From an uncultured Pseudodesulfovibrio sp. (lineage in GTDB: Bacteria > Desulfobacterota > Desulfovibrionia > Desulfovibrionales > Desulfovibrionaceae), in assembly GCF_963675635.1 (NCBI RefSeq), contig NZ_OY776488.1, forward strand, positions 2,996,001-3,060,000: a DNA stretch of 64,000 nt, read 5' to 3'. The notes under the pieces were generated by a model that did no database searches, had not been told where the DNA came from, and worked only from the letters and a program-made list of their open reading frames with translations. Positions 7,415 to 16,082 of this stretch are shown here, piece by piece; position 1 is the stretch's first letter, and each line of letters opens with the position of its first letter. The translations under genes and the position numbers were made by a program.

Positions 7415-9898
7415 TTATGCCTTGTTCTCTTTGCAGTCCTGTCTTGCTTTCTCCATCTTGTCAAAGGAGGCTTTGTTGTCATTGCTGTTACGGCGATCTA
7501 TGAGCTCCAGGGCTTTTAGGCTGGTCATGGGCTTGTGAAATAAGAAACCTTGGACGCACTGACAGTTGAGTTCCATGAGCGAGCAAAGTTGATCCGGGTC
7601 TTCCACTCCCTCAGCAATGACATTGAGATCCAGTGAGTGTGCCAAAGCTATAACAGCTCGGACAATTTCCATGTTTTCGGGGTCGGTTTTCATCCGCGAA
7701 ATAAAGGTCCGGTCGACTTTGAGGGTGTTCACAGGAAGTTGCTGGAGTTGGGATAAGGAAGAATACCCTGTGCCGAAGTCGTCGATGGAGAAGTGGATGC
7801 CGGCCTTGCGCAAACGGTGCAGTGTGCGGATGGCTGACTCAGTGTTATCCATGATGGCAGATTCGGTTATTTCGAGTTGAAGACACGAAGGCGGGAGATC
7901 CAGTTTCTTTAATGTGCTGACAATTACTTTGTCCAATTCAATACGTGCAAACTGTTTGCTGGAGAGATTGACTGACATGTAAACGTTTTCTGCGCCTGGC
8001 GTTTGTTTCCGCCATTGGGCGAGGTTCTCAAGCGCTCTGTGCAGCACCCATTCACCAAGCTGGAGAATCAGGCCTGACTCCTCGGCCATGGGAATGAATT
8101 CGGATGGAGAAATATTGCCACGTCTGGGATGGTTCCATCGAGCCAGTGCTTCGAAACCGATCAGGTCCGTGTTGTCGAGATTCAGGATGGGTTGGTAGAC
8201 CAGATAGAATTCGTCACCATCAAGTCCCCGGCGCATGTCGTTTTCCATCGTCAGTTGGTCCACTGCCGTTTCCAGCATGCGTTCGGTAAAGACTTTGAAT
8301 CGGTTGCGTCCTGCCTCCTTGGCCCGGTGCATGGCTATATTGGCGTGCTGGAGGACGTCGGCAGGCTTGATATCGGAGACGGGGCTCAGGACGATGCCGA
8401 AGCTGGCTGTTGTCTGTACTTCGTTGCCGTTGAATCGAAATGGTTTGGACATTTTCTCACGAATTCGTTTGATAATGCGTATTGCTTCGCCGGGGCTGGT
8501 CAACTCGTCCAGAAGGAGGACAAATTCGTCACCACCGAATCGTGAGACCGTGTCGAGGCCGCGCATTTCTTCCGACAGTCGAACTCCTGTTTCTGTTAAA
8601 ACCATATCGCCGAATCGGTGGCCCAGTGAGTCGTTAATGATTTTGAATCGATCAAGATCGAGAAAGATCACGGCAAAGAAATATTTTTGACGTCGCTTGG
8701 CTCTGTTCATGGCCTGACCGATGCGGTCAAGGCAGAGCGTTCGATTAGCCAGATTTGTCAGTGGATCGTGCAGTGCCTGATGCCTGAGTTGATCCTCCAT
8801 CTGCTTGCGGTCTGTGATGTCCCGGAAGCTGAACCTGATGCCGAGTGGTTTGCCGCGAATGCCGGAGACCGCCCTGCCGACCACGCCGAGCCAGCGGGAG
8901 TCGCCCTGTGCAGATGTAATACGGATGTCAATGGAATCCCCTTGGTCGGTGTTGGCGTTGATACAATACGCATCCCATGAGGATTGATCTTCATCAATGA
9001 TGATTTCCCGGACAAGGGCAGGGTTGGCAAAGAATTTTTCTGGTGGATAGCCTGTAATGCGTTCACTGGCCGGAGAGCAGTAGAGGATGGCTCCATTGGT
9101 ACCCACCCAGGCTTCCCAGTCGTAGGCGAAGTCAGCAATGGTTCTGTAGCGTTCCTCGCTCTCCTGAAGTACGCGCACCAGTCGTTCCCGTTGCCCTTGA
9201 ATGGCAGACTTTTTTTGTTCTGAGAGGTACATCTGCTTTATGACATAGAGGGCAAGTATTGAAGTAACCATGAGAATGGCAATGAAAATGGCTGCGATTC
9301 TGTTACGATATAATGCTATTTCCGAGTTGATATCATCTAGGTAAAGGCCAGTCCCCAGAATCCATCCCCAGGGTTTGAATTCACGGATGTATGATAACTT
9401 GTGTGCTATCTGGTCGGGTTGGTCTTTCCACTGCCAGTAATATTCAATGAAGCCGTCTCCACCTTCACGGATGTCTTGGGCAAAATCCTTGAAGACGAGT
9501 TTCCCTTTCATGTCCTTGAAATCAGAGAGATCCTTCCCGTCCAGTTCCGGGAGGTATGGATGCATGACCATGAAGGCGTCCATATCTGATATCCAGAAGT
9601 AATCCTTGAATTCCGGCCCATACCGCATTGCCTTGACGAGTCCTTTAGCGGTTATTTGGGCTTCTTCCAGCGAGATCTCCCCTCGTTCAACCTGATTTTG
9701 CAGGTGTTTCAACGATCCGATGGCAGTGCCCGTCATCTCTTTGATGGCATTTTTTTTTGACTGCATGAGCGCGTTTTCCAGAGATGGCAGCAGGTAGAAG
9801 AAAATGGACCCTGCAAACAGCAAAAGCATAATGATCGACGGAAGGATTACGCGGACCGGCGTGTTCTTGAAGATCGAGTTGTGCTTATTATACGGCAT
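7415..9898 (-). CDS. Cache-PAS-GGDEF-EAL membrane protein (c-di-GMP turnover)
   Basis: A sensor of 827 residues. A membrane helix at about 15-37 and another at 200-220 flank a periplasmic single Cache domain (the FWISDMDAFMVMHP stretch at about 101 is typical). A PAS domain follows at about 245-365, then GGDEF and EAL. The cyclase motif GGDEF is intact at 455-459, and an inhibitory-site RxxD (RGLD, 446-449) sits the usual five residues before it. The phosphodiesterase motif EAL is at 583-585, and the later ESAIMDN, DDFGTGYSSL and KVDRTF motifs are all present. Both activities could therefore be functional; which dominates is unknown. Small-molecule binding by the Cache domain probably controls it. 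Confidence 0.95.
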   Translation of the reverse strand: MPYNKHNSIFKNTPVRVILPSIIMLLLFAGSIFFYLLPSLENALMQSKKNAIKEMTGTAIGSLKHLQNQVERGEISLEEAQITAKGLVKAMRYGPEFKDYFWISDMDAFMVMHPYLPELDGKDLSDFKDMKGKLVFKDFAQDIREGGDGFIEYYWQWKDQPDQIAHKLSYIREFKPWGWILGTGLYLDDINSEIALYRNRIAAIFIAILMVTSILALYVIKQMYLSEQKKSAIQGQRERLVRVLQESEERYRTIADFAYDWEAWVGTNGAILYCSPASERITGYPPEKFFANPALVREIIIDEDQSSWDAYCINANTDQGDSIDIRITSAQGDSRWLGVVGRAVSGIRGKPLGIRFSFRDITDRKQMEDQLRHQALHDPLTNLANRTLCLDRIGQAMNRAKRRQKYFFAVIFLDLDRFKIINDSLGHRFGDMVLTETGVRLSEEMRGLDTVSRFGGDEFVLLLDELTSPGEAIRIIKRIREKMSKPFRFNGNEVQTTASFGIVLSPVSDIKPADVLQHANIAMHRAKEAGRNRFKVFTERMLETAVDQLTMENDMRRGLDGDEFYLVYQPILNLDNTDLIGFEALARWNHPRRGNISPSEFIPMAEESGLILQLGEWVLHRALENLAQWRKQTPGAENVYMSVNLSSKQFARIELDKVIVSTLKKLDLPPSCLQLEITESAIMDNTESAIRTLHRLRKAGIHFSIDDFGTGYSSLSQLQQLPVNTLKVDRTFISRMKTDPENMEIVRAVIALAHSLDLNVIAEGVEDPDQLCSLMELNCQCVQGFLFHKPMTSLKALELIDRRNSNDNKASFDKMEKARQDCKENKA

Positions 9899-10034
9899 GG
9901 TCTCACTCTGTTCAGTCGTTGAAAGCTGATGGTCTACACCCTCTAGTGTAGCCTACAACGCCGGGATAAGGGAAGCTCGTTAGAAATTATATGGAAGGGA
10001 GTAGGAGTGCGCGCCCTTGCATTGTGAGAAAATG

Positions 10035-10826
10035 TTAGGACAGAGAGGTGTCATCGCTGTCGGAGACAACTCGATTCTTGCCGGAGTTCTTGGCGCTGGC
10101 AAGCGCGGCCTGAAGCCGTTGCATGAAACTGTCGGTGGTGTCCTCGGCTACGGCTTGAGCCACACCAAGGGATATGGACATCCTGATTTTCCCACCAAAG
10201 AGTTTGTGCGAAACGATCTGTCGAAGTTTTTCTGCTACCATGACGGCCTTGTCGCTGTCGGTGTGCGGAGCAAGGATGATGAACTTCCCACCACGCCAGC
10301 GGAAGAGGTAGTCGTTGTTTCTGAGTTTTCCGTTGACGAAATGAGCGAGGTTGGCCAAAAGGCGGTCGCCGGTACTATATCCGTGATCTTCGTTAATGGA
10401 TTTGAAATTGTCCACATCGAACATTATGCCAGTCAGCTGATGCTCATATCGGCGTACATTGGCAAGCTCCCGAGTGGCAACGGATTCGAACTTGCCCCGA
10501 TTGTATGCTTTGGTCAGGTCGTCGAGGACGGCCAGTTGCTCGAGGCGTTCAGCCATTTCTCCGGCAGTTGTTGCATCACAGTCCATGACCGCCATGACAC
10601 GCTTAAGGATCAGCAGAGCTTGGGCTGCCAATATGAAAAATCCACCCACCATGATCAGATAGACCATGCGCATCATTGTCTGCGGCTCGGACGGTGGAGT
10701 GATGATCAGTGTATATATGATGCCAAAAAAAACGCAGAACAGTGCCGCAAGAGCCAAAACGCTCAGGATGTAAAAAGCCTTGTACCGCGTTTTGGGCCTG
10801 TGTGTCGTGTGTTTCTCTGTGCTCAT
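10035..10826 (-). CDS. Membrane protein with a degenerate GGDEF domain
   Basis: A 263-residue protein with two membrane helices (about 16-40 and 52-75) and a C-terminal GGDEF-fold domain (DDLTKAYNR, then FDVDNFKSINEDHGYSTGD). The catalytic signature is ruined: GGDEF reads RGGKF, with Lys in place of the metal-binding acid, so diguanylate cyclase activity is unlikely. No RxxD inhibitory site is seen. It could act as a GTP- or c-di-GMP-responsive partner, or be decaying. It starts 20 bases after the stop of the next gene upstream on the minus strand and probably shares its transcript. Confidence 0.88.
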   Translation of the reverse strand: MSTEKHTTHRPKTRYKAFYILSVLALAALFCVFFGIIYTLIITPPSEPQTMMRMVYLIMVGGFFILAAQALLILKRVMAVMDCDATTAGEMAERLEQLAVLDDLTKAYNRGKFESVATRELANVRRYEHQLTGIMFDVDNFKSINEDHGYSTGDRLLANLAHFVNGKLRNNDYLFRWRGGKFIILAPHTDSDKAVMVAEKLRQIVSHKLFGGKIRMSISLGVAQAVAEDTTDSFMQRLQAALASAKNSGKNRVVSDSDDTSLS

Positions 10827-10846
10827 AGGATCGTCGTGGCCGTGTT

Positions 10847-11305
10847 TTATTTCTGGGAGCCCTCAAATGTGTAGAAAAGGGCGCCCGTGTTCTTGTCGTT
10901 GTCATAAGAAAGATCGATGGAGAAGTTCGGCCACATCCAGCCATAGCGAAAGCCCACGCCTCTGCCTGGACCGTATTTTTGCAAGAGCATGTCCTTGAGG
11001 AAAAACTGATTGACGCGGCCTTTGAAAGCTATGCCCACGCGGTAGAGTTTATCTTCGTGGAAATAGTAGGCCACAGAGACTATTTCGGCTTCACCGAACT
11101 TCAGTTCTTCATTTGGACGGAAAAAAGTGTCGCTGAATCCGGCTTTAGCTACGGGAGCCAGATCAGGGATGTCAGCCAGCTTAGTTCCCCACTCCAGGCC
11201 GCGGAAACTGGATGGCGGTGGGGTGGAGACATAGTCGGAGGCCAGAGTCGGAGTCGCCATGAACGACAGAATGAGGGCCAATGCCAGAATATGATGTGTT
11301 TTCAT
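10847..11305 (-). CDS. Small exported protein of unknown function
   Basis: A 152-residue protein with a cleavable signal peptide (MKTHHILALALILSFMATPTLA, cut near 22). The start is the ATG at 11305, preceded by AAAGG; an upstream in-frame ATG would bury the signal peptide. The mature part has the pattern FRGLEWGTKLADIPDL followed by beta-strands (VAYYFHEDKLYRVGIAFKG). This 'F-x-G-x-x-WG' beginning occurs in several periplasmic hypothetical proteins. Co-directional with the degenerate GGDEF gene. Confidence 0.85.
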   Translation of the reverse strand: MKTHHILALALILSFMATPTLASDYVSTPPPSSFRGLEWGTKLADIPDLAPVAKAGFSDTFFRPNEELKFGEAEIVSVAYYFHEDKLYRVGIAFKGRVNQFFLKDMLLQKYGPGRGVGFRYGWMWPNFSIDLSYDNDKNTGALFYTFEGSQK

Positions 11306-11482
11306 GGCTAATGCCTTTGTTTTTTTGTCAATGAAAGCGCAATCTACTATGGTGTTCATTGTACTGACTCTCAAGGTAAAATCAAGATGGAGAGGAGAGA
11401 AAACAGCTGGTGGGCGAAGAAAACTGCACGGATTGTCGTTGGTCCTCCTGTGTGGTAAATGTTGCGCATGAAGGAGAAAGTC

Positions 11483-11905
11483 ATGAAGAAGAGTCTTTCG
11501 GTCATCGTGCTGCTGTGTACCTTGTTCGTCTTGTTTGCCTGTTCGGACCCCGCTGCCGATTCAGAAAGGATTACCGCTCTTGAGGCTGAGGTAAGAGCTT
11601 TGCGGCTTAAATCCGAGGCCTGGGAGAAGACTGTGAAGAAAGAACTCGCTTTGGTACGCAAGAATCTTGAAAGTATTCAGACATTGCTCGAAAACGGCAC
11701 GAGCAGAGAGCCTGACCCAGGTGACAATGAATTATCCGCTCCTTCCGCCGAGCAGGAACTTGATGAAAAGGCCAAATCTTTTGTTAACGAGAATCTGGCT
11801 CGATTGATGGAATTGACCCGGAAACTTCTGGATAATATGGAACAGGAGTTGGATGAACGGTTGAATGAAACGAAACAGACCCCGCCGCAAGGGGATGAAA
11901 TCTGA
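11483..11905 (+). CDS. Small coiled-coil lipoprotein
   Basis: A 140-residue predicted lipoprotein: the signal peptide ends in LFVLFAC, giving acylated Cys20. Residues 25-75 form a coiled coil (ITALEAEVRALRLKSEAWEK), and a second helical stretch lies near the C-terminus. AAGGAGA at 11471-11477 selects the ATG at 11483 over the upstream ATG at 11459. Function unknown; Braun-like envelope tethers have similar composition. The next lipoprotein gene follows after 11 bases. Confidence 0.85.
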   Translation: MKKSLSVIVLLCTLFVLFACSDPAADSERITALEAEVRALRLKSEAWEKTVKKELALVRKNLESIQTLLENGTSREPDPGDNELSAPSAEQELDEKAKSFVNENLARLMELTRKLLDNMEQELDERLNETKQTPPQGDEI

Positions 11906-11916
11906 CGGAGAAAAGA

Positions 11917-12483
11917 ATGCTTTCCTATATGAAATGGTTTTCAGCTCTGTGCCTGATGCTTATCCTGGTCACAGGCTGTGCCAAGAATGAAGCCATCAAA
12001 CTTACGTATGCCCTGAACGCAAACACGGTCAGTTGCCGGGGAGATGTCGTGGTTTTCAAGTTTGAGGACAAAAGGCCCATCGTGCGTCTCGGCAAGGATG
12101 CTGACAATAGCTCCATTGCGACGGTGTCTGATGTCGCTGATTGGGTGGGCTGGGCGTTATTTGACGAACTCAAGAGTTCCGGCTGCAACCCAAAATACAG
12201 GACTTCCACCGTTATGCCCGGTGACACCGTACTGGTGACAGGTGAAGTGCTGGCCGTCGAATTGAACCAGACGGGGACAACCATGTATGCCGGAAAGGTG
12301 TCGGTCAGGATCATGGTTTCCAAGGCCGGGCAGACACTGCATGTGGAAAAATACACCAGCGAAGTGGAAGACATCGTGGTACCCGGGTATGCTTCCGAGT
12401 CCGATATATTGGCCGAGGCTCTGCGTGGCATCATGAGTGAAGCTGTACCGGCGATTGCCGCTGTCGCTTCATCTCCCATGTAG
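11917..12483 (+). CDS. Lipoprotein, YajG-like
   Basis: A 188-residue lipoprotein (LVTGC, acylated Cys21). The mature domain begins with IKLTYAL and includes VVVFKFEDKRP, a conserved RLG, then GWALFDELKSSGC; this pattern recalls the YajG / lipoprotein-16 family of small periplasmic beta-alpha proteins of unknown role. It forms a pair with the coiled-coil lipoprotein upstream. No downstream terminator was seen before the ferredoxin-nitroreductase gene. Confidence 0.8.
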   Translation: MLSYMKWFSALCLMLILVTGCAKNEAIKLTYALNANTVSCRGDVVVFKFEDKRPIVRLGKDADNSSIATVSDVADWVGWALFDELKSSGCNPKYRTSTVMPGDTVLVTGEVLAVELNQTGTTMYAGKVSVRIMVSKAGQTLHVEKYTSEVEDIVVPGYASESDILAEALRGIMSEAVPAIAAVASSPM

Positions 12484-12516
12484 TCCCTTCTTTCCGGTTC
12501 CAGATAAGAGAAATTC

Positions 12517-13320
12517 ATGTTTGTTGATAAAGAGAAATGTAAGCAATGCGGCGCATGCCTGGACGAGTGTCCTTTTGATTTGATTGTGGATGACAAGGAC
12601 GGATTCCCAAAGCTCCGCCTTGCAGCCAAGAAGACCTGTATTGATTGTGGGCACTGTGTTGCCGTATGTCCTGCGGGCGCCGTCACGTTGCCGGAGATGC
12701 CTGTTTCAAGGGGGCTGGCCCCTGACGCCTGTTTGCCCATGCTCAAGGATCTCAGGATATCGTCGGAGCAGGCGGATCAATTCCTGCGTGGTCGTCGGTC
12801 TGTTCGATCCTACAAGGATAAGGTCGTTCCTGAGGAAGTCTTGAACCACTTGTTCCGCGTTTCCCGGTTTGCACCGAGTGCAAAGAACGGTCAACCCGCC
12901 CGCTGGATCATCACCCGTTCGCCCTTGGCAACGCGTCGTCTGGCCGGTTTGACAGTCGAGTATATGGCGACCCATTCGGTTTTTCCTGGCGTGGTCAAGA
13001 ACTGGGAAAGGGGATTCGACAAGATTCTGCACGGTGCGCCCCATGTGGCAGTGGCCCATGCGCCTGAAGATGGGTTCAACCCTGCTGAGGACTGTTCCCT
13101 TTCGGCTGCTTATCTAGAATTGGCGGCTCATGCTCACGGCATTGGAGCCTGTTGGGCCGGATTCCTTATGGAAGTGGCAGAAGGGTGTTGCGCTATCCGC
13201 GAGATGCTTGGCATCCCCGAAGGGCACGGCGTGTATGCCGCCCTTATGCTGGGATATCCAAAATATCGTTATAAACGCGTACCTGCTCGTCGCGACGTTG
13301 AGATCGCCTGGTTGGATTAG
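12517..13320 (+). CDS. Nitroreductase-family protein with N-terminal 2[4Fe-4S] ferredoxin domain
   Basis: A 267-residue fusion. Residues 1-60 carry two CxxCxxCxxxC clusters (Cys8/11/14/18 and Cys41/44/47/51), each suited to a [4Fe-4S] centre. Residues 75-267 are an FMN-binding nitroreductase domain (RRSVRSYKDKVVP at the start, SAAYLELAAHAHGIGACW in the middle). The ferredoxin part likely feeds electrons to the flavin, bypassing NAD(P)H. Such fusions are common in anaerobes; the physiological substrate is unknown. Confidence 0.93.
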   Translation: MFVDKEKCKQCGACLDECPFDLIVDDKDGFPKLRLAAKKTCIDCGHCVAVCPAGAVTLPEMPVSRGLAPDACLPMLKDLRISSEQADQFLRGRRSVRSYKDKVVPEEVLNHLFRVSRFAPSAKNGQPARWIITRSPLATRRLAGLTVEYMATHSVFPGVVKNWERGFDKILHGAPHVAVAHAPEDGFNPAEDCSLSAAYLELAAHAHGIGACWAGFLMEVAEGCCAIREMLGIPEGHGVYAALMLGYPKYRYKRVPARRDVEIAWLD

Positions 13321-13414
13321 ATGATATGCCTCAGGTAGCTCAAGACCTTTTCTTCCTCTAAGAAAAGGAGCGCGTGAGCATGTGAGGTTTGCTGTCGCAA
13401 TCCGTGCTGGCCTA

Positions 13415-13476
13415 GTTGAAATGGCAAAAAAATAGCCCCGCTTTGTTGGCGGGGCTATTTTTTTTGTCATTTCAAC
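13415..13476. terminator. Long bidirectional terminator
   Basis: A nearly perfect palindrome with arms of about 27 bases (GTTGAAATGGCAAAAAAATA... and its complement ending at 13476) around a 7-base loop. A GC-rich core flanked by A and T runs serves the convergent nitroreductase and 3D-domain genes. Confidence 0.9.
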
Positions 13477-13480
13477 TGAA

Positions 13481-13975
13481 CTAAATCTCAAGCAAAGCAG
13501 CCTTGATATTTTTTTTACCAAAGCTTCTGGCTTGGCCTTCATCCCACATGAAGATGTCGATGCGTTGGGTGAAGCGTTTGTTCATGAGGTCGTTGATTTC
13601 GAATATGCCGTATCCTTCGATGCGTACTTTGCGGCCGAATACCCAGCCCTGGTCGAAGAGATCGCGGGAAACGGCAATGGTGCCGGAGCGAACCTTTCGC
13701 ATGGATGCCGCTATGAGTGGATCTGCGTCACACTGTTCGGAGGTCGGATTGTATGCGGTAACTGTCACCGTGCGGACCGGCGACATGTTCATGGCTTTCT
13801 GAAGAAGGCGGGCTTCTTCAACCAGTTGCTTGCGTGCCGTTGCGGTCTTCTGTGCCAGGTCAAGCCTGTGGCTGAGATCGTCGATGCGCTGTTGTTTGAC
13901 GACGACAACCACTGCCATGACTGTAATGACCGCACAGAGGGTCGCAGTGATGACGTAGTTGAGTAATATTTTCAT
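13481..13975 (-). CDS. Membrane-anchored 3D-domain protein
   Basis: A 164-residue protein with an N-terminal membrane anchor (about 5-26), a short coiled coil (28-60) and a C-terminal 3D (Asp-Asp-Asp) domain with a double-psi beta-barrel fold: VTVTAYNPTSEQCDADP, then GTIAVSRDLF, then FEINDLMNKRFTQRIDIFM. The three aspartates that name the family are present. Relatives (the MltA C-terminus, the YuiC/Sps class) cleave or bind peptidoglycan. It faces the periplasm and could be a cell-wall lytic enzyme. Confidence 0.88.
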   Translation of the reverse strand: MKILLNYVITATLCAVITVMAVVVVVKQQRIDDLSHRLDLAQKTATARKQLVEEARLLQKAMNMSPVRTVTVTAYNPTSEQCDADPLIAASMRKVRSGTIAVSRDLFDQGWVFGRKVRIEGYGIFEINDLMNKRFTQRIDIFMWDEGQARSFGKKNIKAALLEI

Positions 13976-14215
13976 TAAATAGATATCTCCCGTTATTTTT
14001 TGACTTGGTGCATATAATGATAGGTCATAGCCTTGTCAACGAGTAAATTATTTTCATGATCGGCCTGGTTGAAATGGCTCTATTAATTTGAATTTACAGC
14101 ATTAATTTATAAAAATTGACTAGCAGATCAACTGTTTATATTGGTGCATGTAGTAGAGATTCCATGCCTTTTCAGGTGCTATGATTAAACAGTTATCTAT
14201 ATAAACCAATATAGA

Positions 14216-14244
14216 TTGACATGTTTTATATATCATGTCCTAAT
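14216..14244 (+). promoter_or_regulatory. Candidate sigma-70 promoter for the MBL-fold gene
   Basis: A consensus -35 box TTGACA (14216-14221) is followed, after 17 bases, by CCTAAT as -10. The spacer 13976-14215 is very AT-rich and holds TATATTGGT / ACCAATATA copies in inverted orientation but no gene. Transcription from here would begin near 14251, supporting a translation start at 14284 rather than 14221. Confidence 0.4.
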
Positions 14245-14283
14245 TCGGTTCGCTTTGACAACGAATGTAAGGATTATGGCGGT

Positions 14284-15540
14284 TTGACGCAATTCAGGAT
14301 GCTTCCTGTCCGATGTGGGGACGCATATTTACTCAAGAGTGCGCGGGGAAGTTATCTCGTGGACGGCGGTGTGCATTCCGGGTTTCTGCCCGAGATGCTA
14401 TATGAACGGACTGTGGGCAAAATACGGGCTGCCATATGTACATACCCCAGCCCGGAACGGCTGGGCGGTATCCTTGATCTTATGGAAAAAGGATACAAGG
14501 TCTCGGAATACTGGCTTCCGGATTGGGCGTTTGTCATGCCCATGCTGGCGTGTGGATTCAATGGAGATTGGCCCGGATGGTTCGATCTGTGCGAGTGGCC
14601 GGTTCCGGAAGACGTAAATATTGCGGGTTGTTCGTCGTATTTGTTGCTCGGAAGAGGCTGGCTTGAAAGCGCTGCAACACTTGTGGCATTGGGTGTGGCC
14701 GCCTGCTCCGGACGAGCTCCTGTGGGAAGCCGTCCGCGACAGATCGTTGATAATTCGTTGTCTATATTGTCTGAACAGGTCGCAGGGAGGGTTGTTGGAA
14801 CTCCAGGGGGCGTTGGGCAGGCTCTACAGGTGCTAGGGCAAGGGTATAAGGATTGGGGTGGTGTTGAAGATGTCGTCCTTCTGTGCGGCCGTTTGCTCTA
14901 CCATGAAGCCGAGGCCATGGTTGGCAGCGAGTGCAAGGGACGGAAGCTGGCTGCTCAGGGGATTGCTCTGGCTGTCATGACCATGGCACTCTCGGTCAGT
15001 GTCGCCGGGGATGTGCGGTATTTTCGACAAACAGGTCAACTTGAGGATTCTTTTGTCCCTCGGCATCCCTTCAAAATCGTGAATGGTGTAGAGGTCAGAT
15101 CATGGGAAGGATTACCTCCCAGGGTGACTCCGGAAAATCTGTTAAGCGCGGCGTGCCGCCCTTTTGCCAAAGGTAAGGGGTTGGTCTTTCGGTATGGTGA
15201 TGGTTGCTGTGGTGCACTTTTTTGCGGAGATACAACACTGTCTTTTTTGAATAGACGCCGTTCATTGATGCTTGATCATCCTACAGTTGTTACCGCCCCA
15301 AGGCAGGGGGGCTCCTCTGCGGATCAGGCTTATAAGTATATTCTTTCCGTGAATCCGGAAAAGAACGTGTGGGTGCGTTCGCATTATTCCTACGCCTGTA
15401 AGGTCTCGGATGCGTTCAAAGAACTTCCCAACAAAGTTTGCCTGAATAATTGCACACATCGAACGATGCAGGAGGTGTTGCTCTCTTTTACAGGCAGGAG
15501 GTGGGACTGGCTCGCCGGAGGCGGCTGCGTGTGCGGCTGA
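14284..15540 (+). CDS. Metallo-beta-lactamase-fold protein lacking the metal ligands (ComEC/Rec2-like)
   Basis: About 418 residues from a TTG at 14284, with TAAGGA 10 bases upstream; the frame is open back to an ATG at 14221 with no ribosome site. The start fits the fold: FRMLPVRCGDAYLL and YLVDGG match the first strands of ComEC-type MBL domains. Where the family has THxDxDHxGG, this protein reads TYPSPERLGG (53-62). The later PHHGS motif reads PRQGGS (339-344). Thus essentially all zinc ligands are gone and hydrolase activity is not expected. A helical insertion fills about 130-270. No neighbour suggests a role. Confidence 0.75.
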   Translation: MTQFRMLPVRCGDAYLLKSARGSYLVDGGVHSGFLPEMLYERTVGKIRAAICTYPSPERLGGILDLMEKGYKVSEYWLPDWAFVMPMLACGFNGDWPGWFDLCEWPVPEDVNIAGCSSYLLLGRGWLESAATLVALGVAACSGRAPVGSRPRQIVDNSLSILSEQVAGRVVGTPGGVGQALQVLGQGYKDWGGVEDVVLLCGRLLYHEAEAMVGSECKGRKLAAQGIALAVMTMALSVSVAGDVRYFRQTGQLEDSFVPRHPFKIVNGVEVRSWEGLPPRVTPENLLSAACRPFAKGKGLVFRYGDGCCGALFCGDTTLSFLNRRRSLMLDHPTVVTAPRQGGSSADQAYKYILSVNPEKNVWVRSHYSYACKVSDAFKELPNKVCLNNCTHRTMQEVLLSFTGRRWDWLAGGGCVCG

Positions 15541-15660
15541 AGAAAGTACTCTCTTTTTCCCGTCAATTTTGTTTTTATCACAAGGTGTGATATTCCTTTT
15601 CTTCCCTTATTCAGAGTGGTACCTGACAAGTCGGAATTTTCTCACGTACGGAGTAACTTT

Positions 15661-16008
15661 ATGATCCAGAGTTTATTCGACAAGGAAGCCTTTTTGGAGA
15701 GTTTGGCCAATGATGAAGAATTGGCTTGCGAACTGATAAACGCTTTTTTGGAAGATTGTCCGATCAGAACGGAATCCCTTGTTGATGCGCTGGATACCAA
15801 TGATGCAGTCATGGCATCGAAGATGGCCCATTCGCTCAAAGGGATGTGCGGGGTGGTTCGTGCTGACGTGTTGTCCGAACTAGCCTTGGATATGGAATTG
15901 GCCGCCAGAGAGGGACAGCTCGATTTGGTACGGGAACTGTATGCGCAGTTTTCAGATTTTCTGGAGCAGGTGAATATCCAATTGGAAGCATTCAGGGACG
16001 GCAGATAG
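15661..16008 (+). CDS. HPt (histidine phosphotransfer) domain protein
   Basis: A 115-residue single-domain protein. The phosphorylatable histidine is His57 in AHSLKGMCG, the classic HPt motif. The remainder is helical, in line with the four-helix HPt bundle. The start at 15661 is chosen from CGGAG upstream and domain length; an upstream GTG would add 15 unconserved residues. It likely relays phosphate between a hybrid kinase and a response regulator encoded elsewhere. It ends before a strong terminator. Confidence 0.92.
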   Translation: MIQSLFDKEAFLESLANDEELACELINAFLEDCPIRTESLVDALDTNDAVMASKMAHSLKGMCGVVRADVLSELALDMELAAREGQLDLVRELYAQFSDFLEQVNIQLEAFRDGR

Positions 16009-16030
16009 CGTCTTTTTGAGAGAGAATACA

Positions 16031-16061
16031 AAAGGCCTGTCCACAGTGTGGACAGGCCTTT
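16031..16061. terminator. Bidirectional terminator between the HPt and Skp-like genes
   Basis: A perfect 14-base stem (aaaggcctgtccac) with a 3-base loop serves the convergent genes. Confidence 0.85.
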
Positions 16062-16082
16062 ATTATTGAGTGTTAGCTCAGC

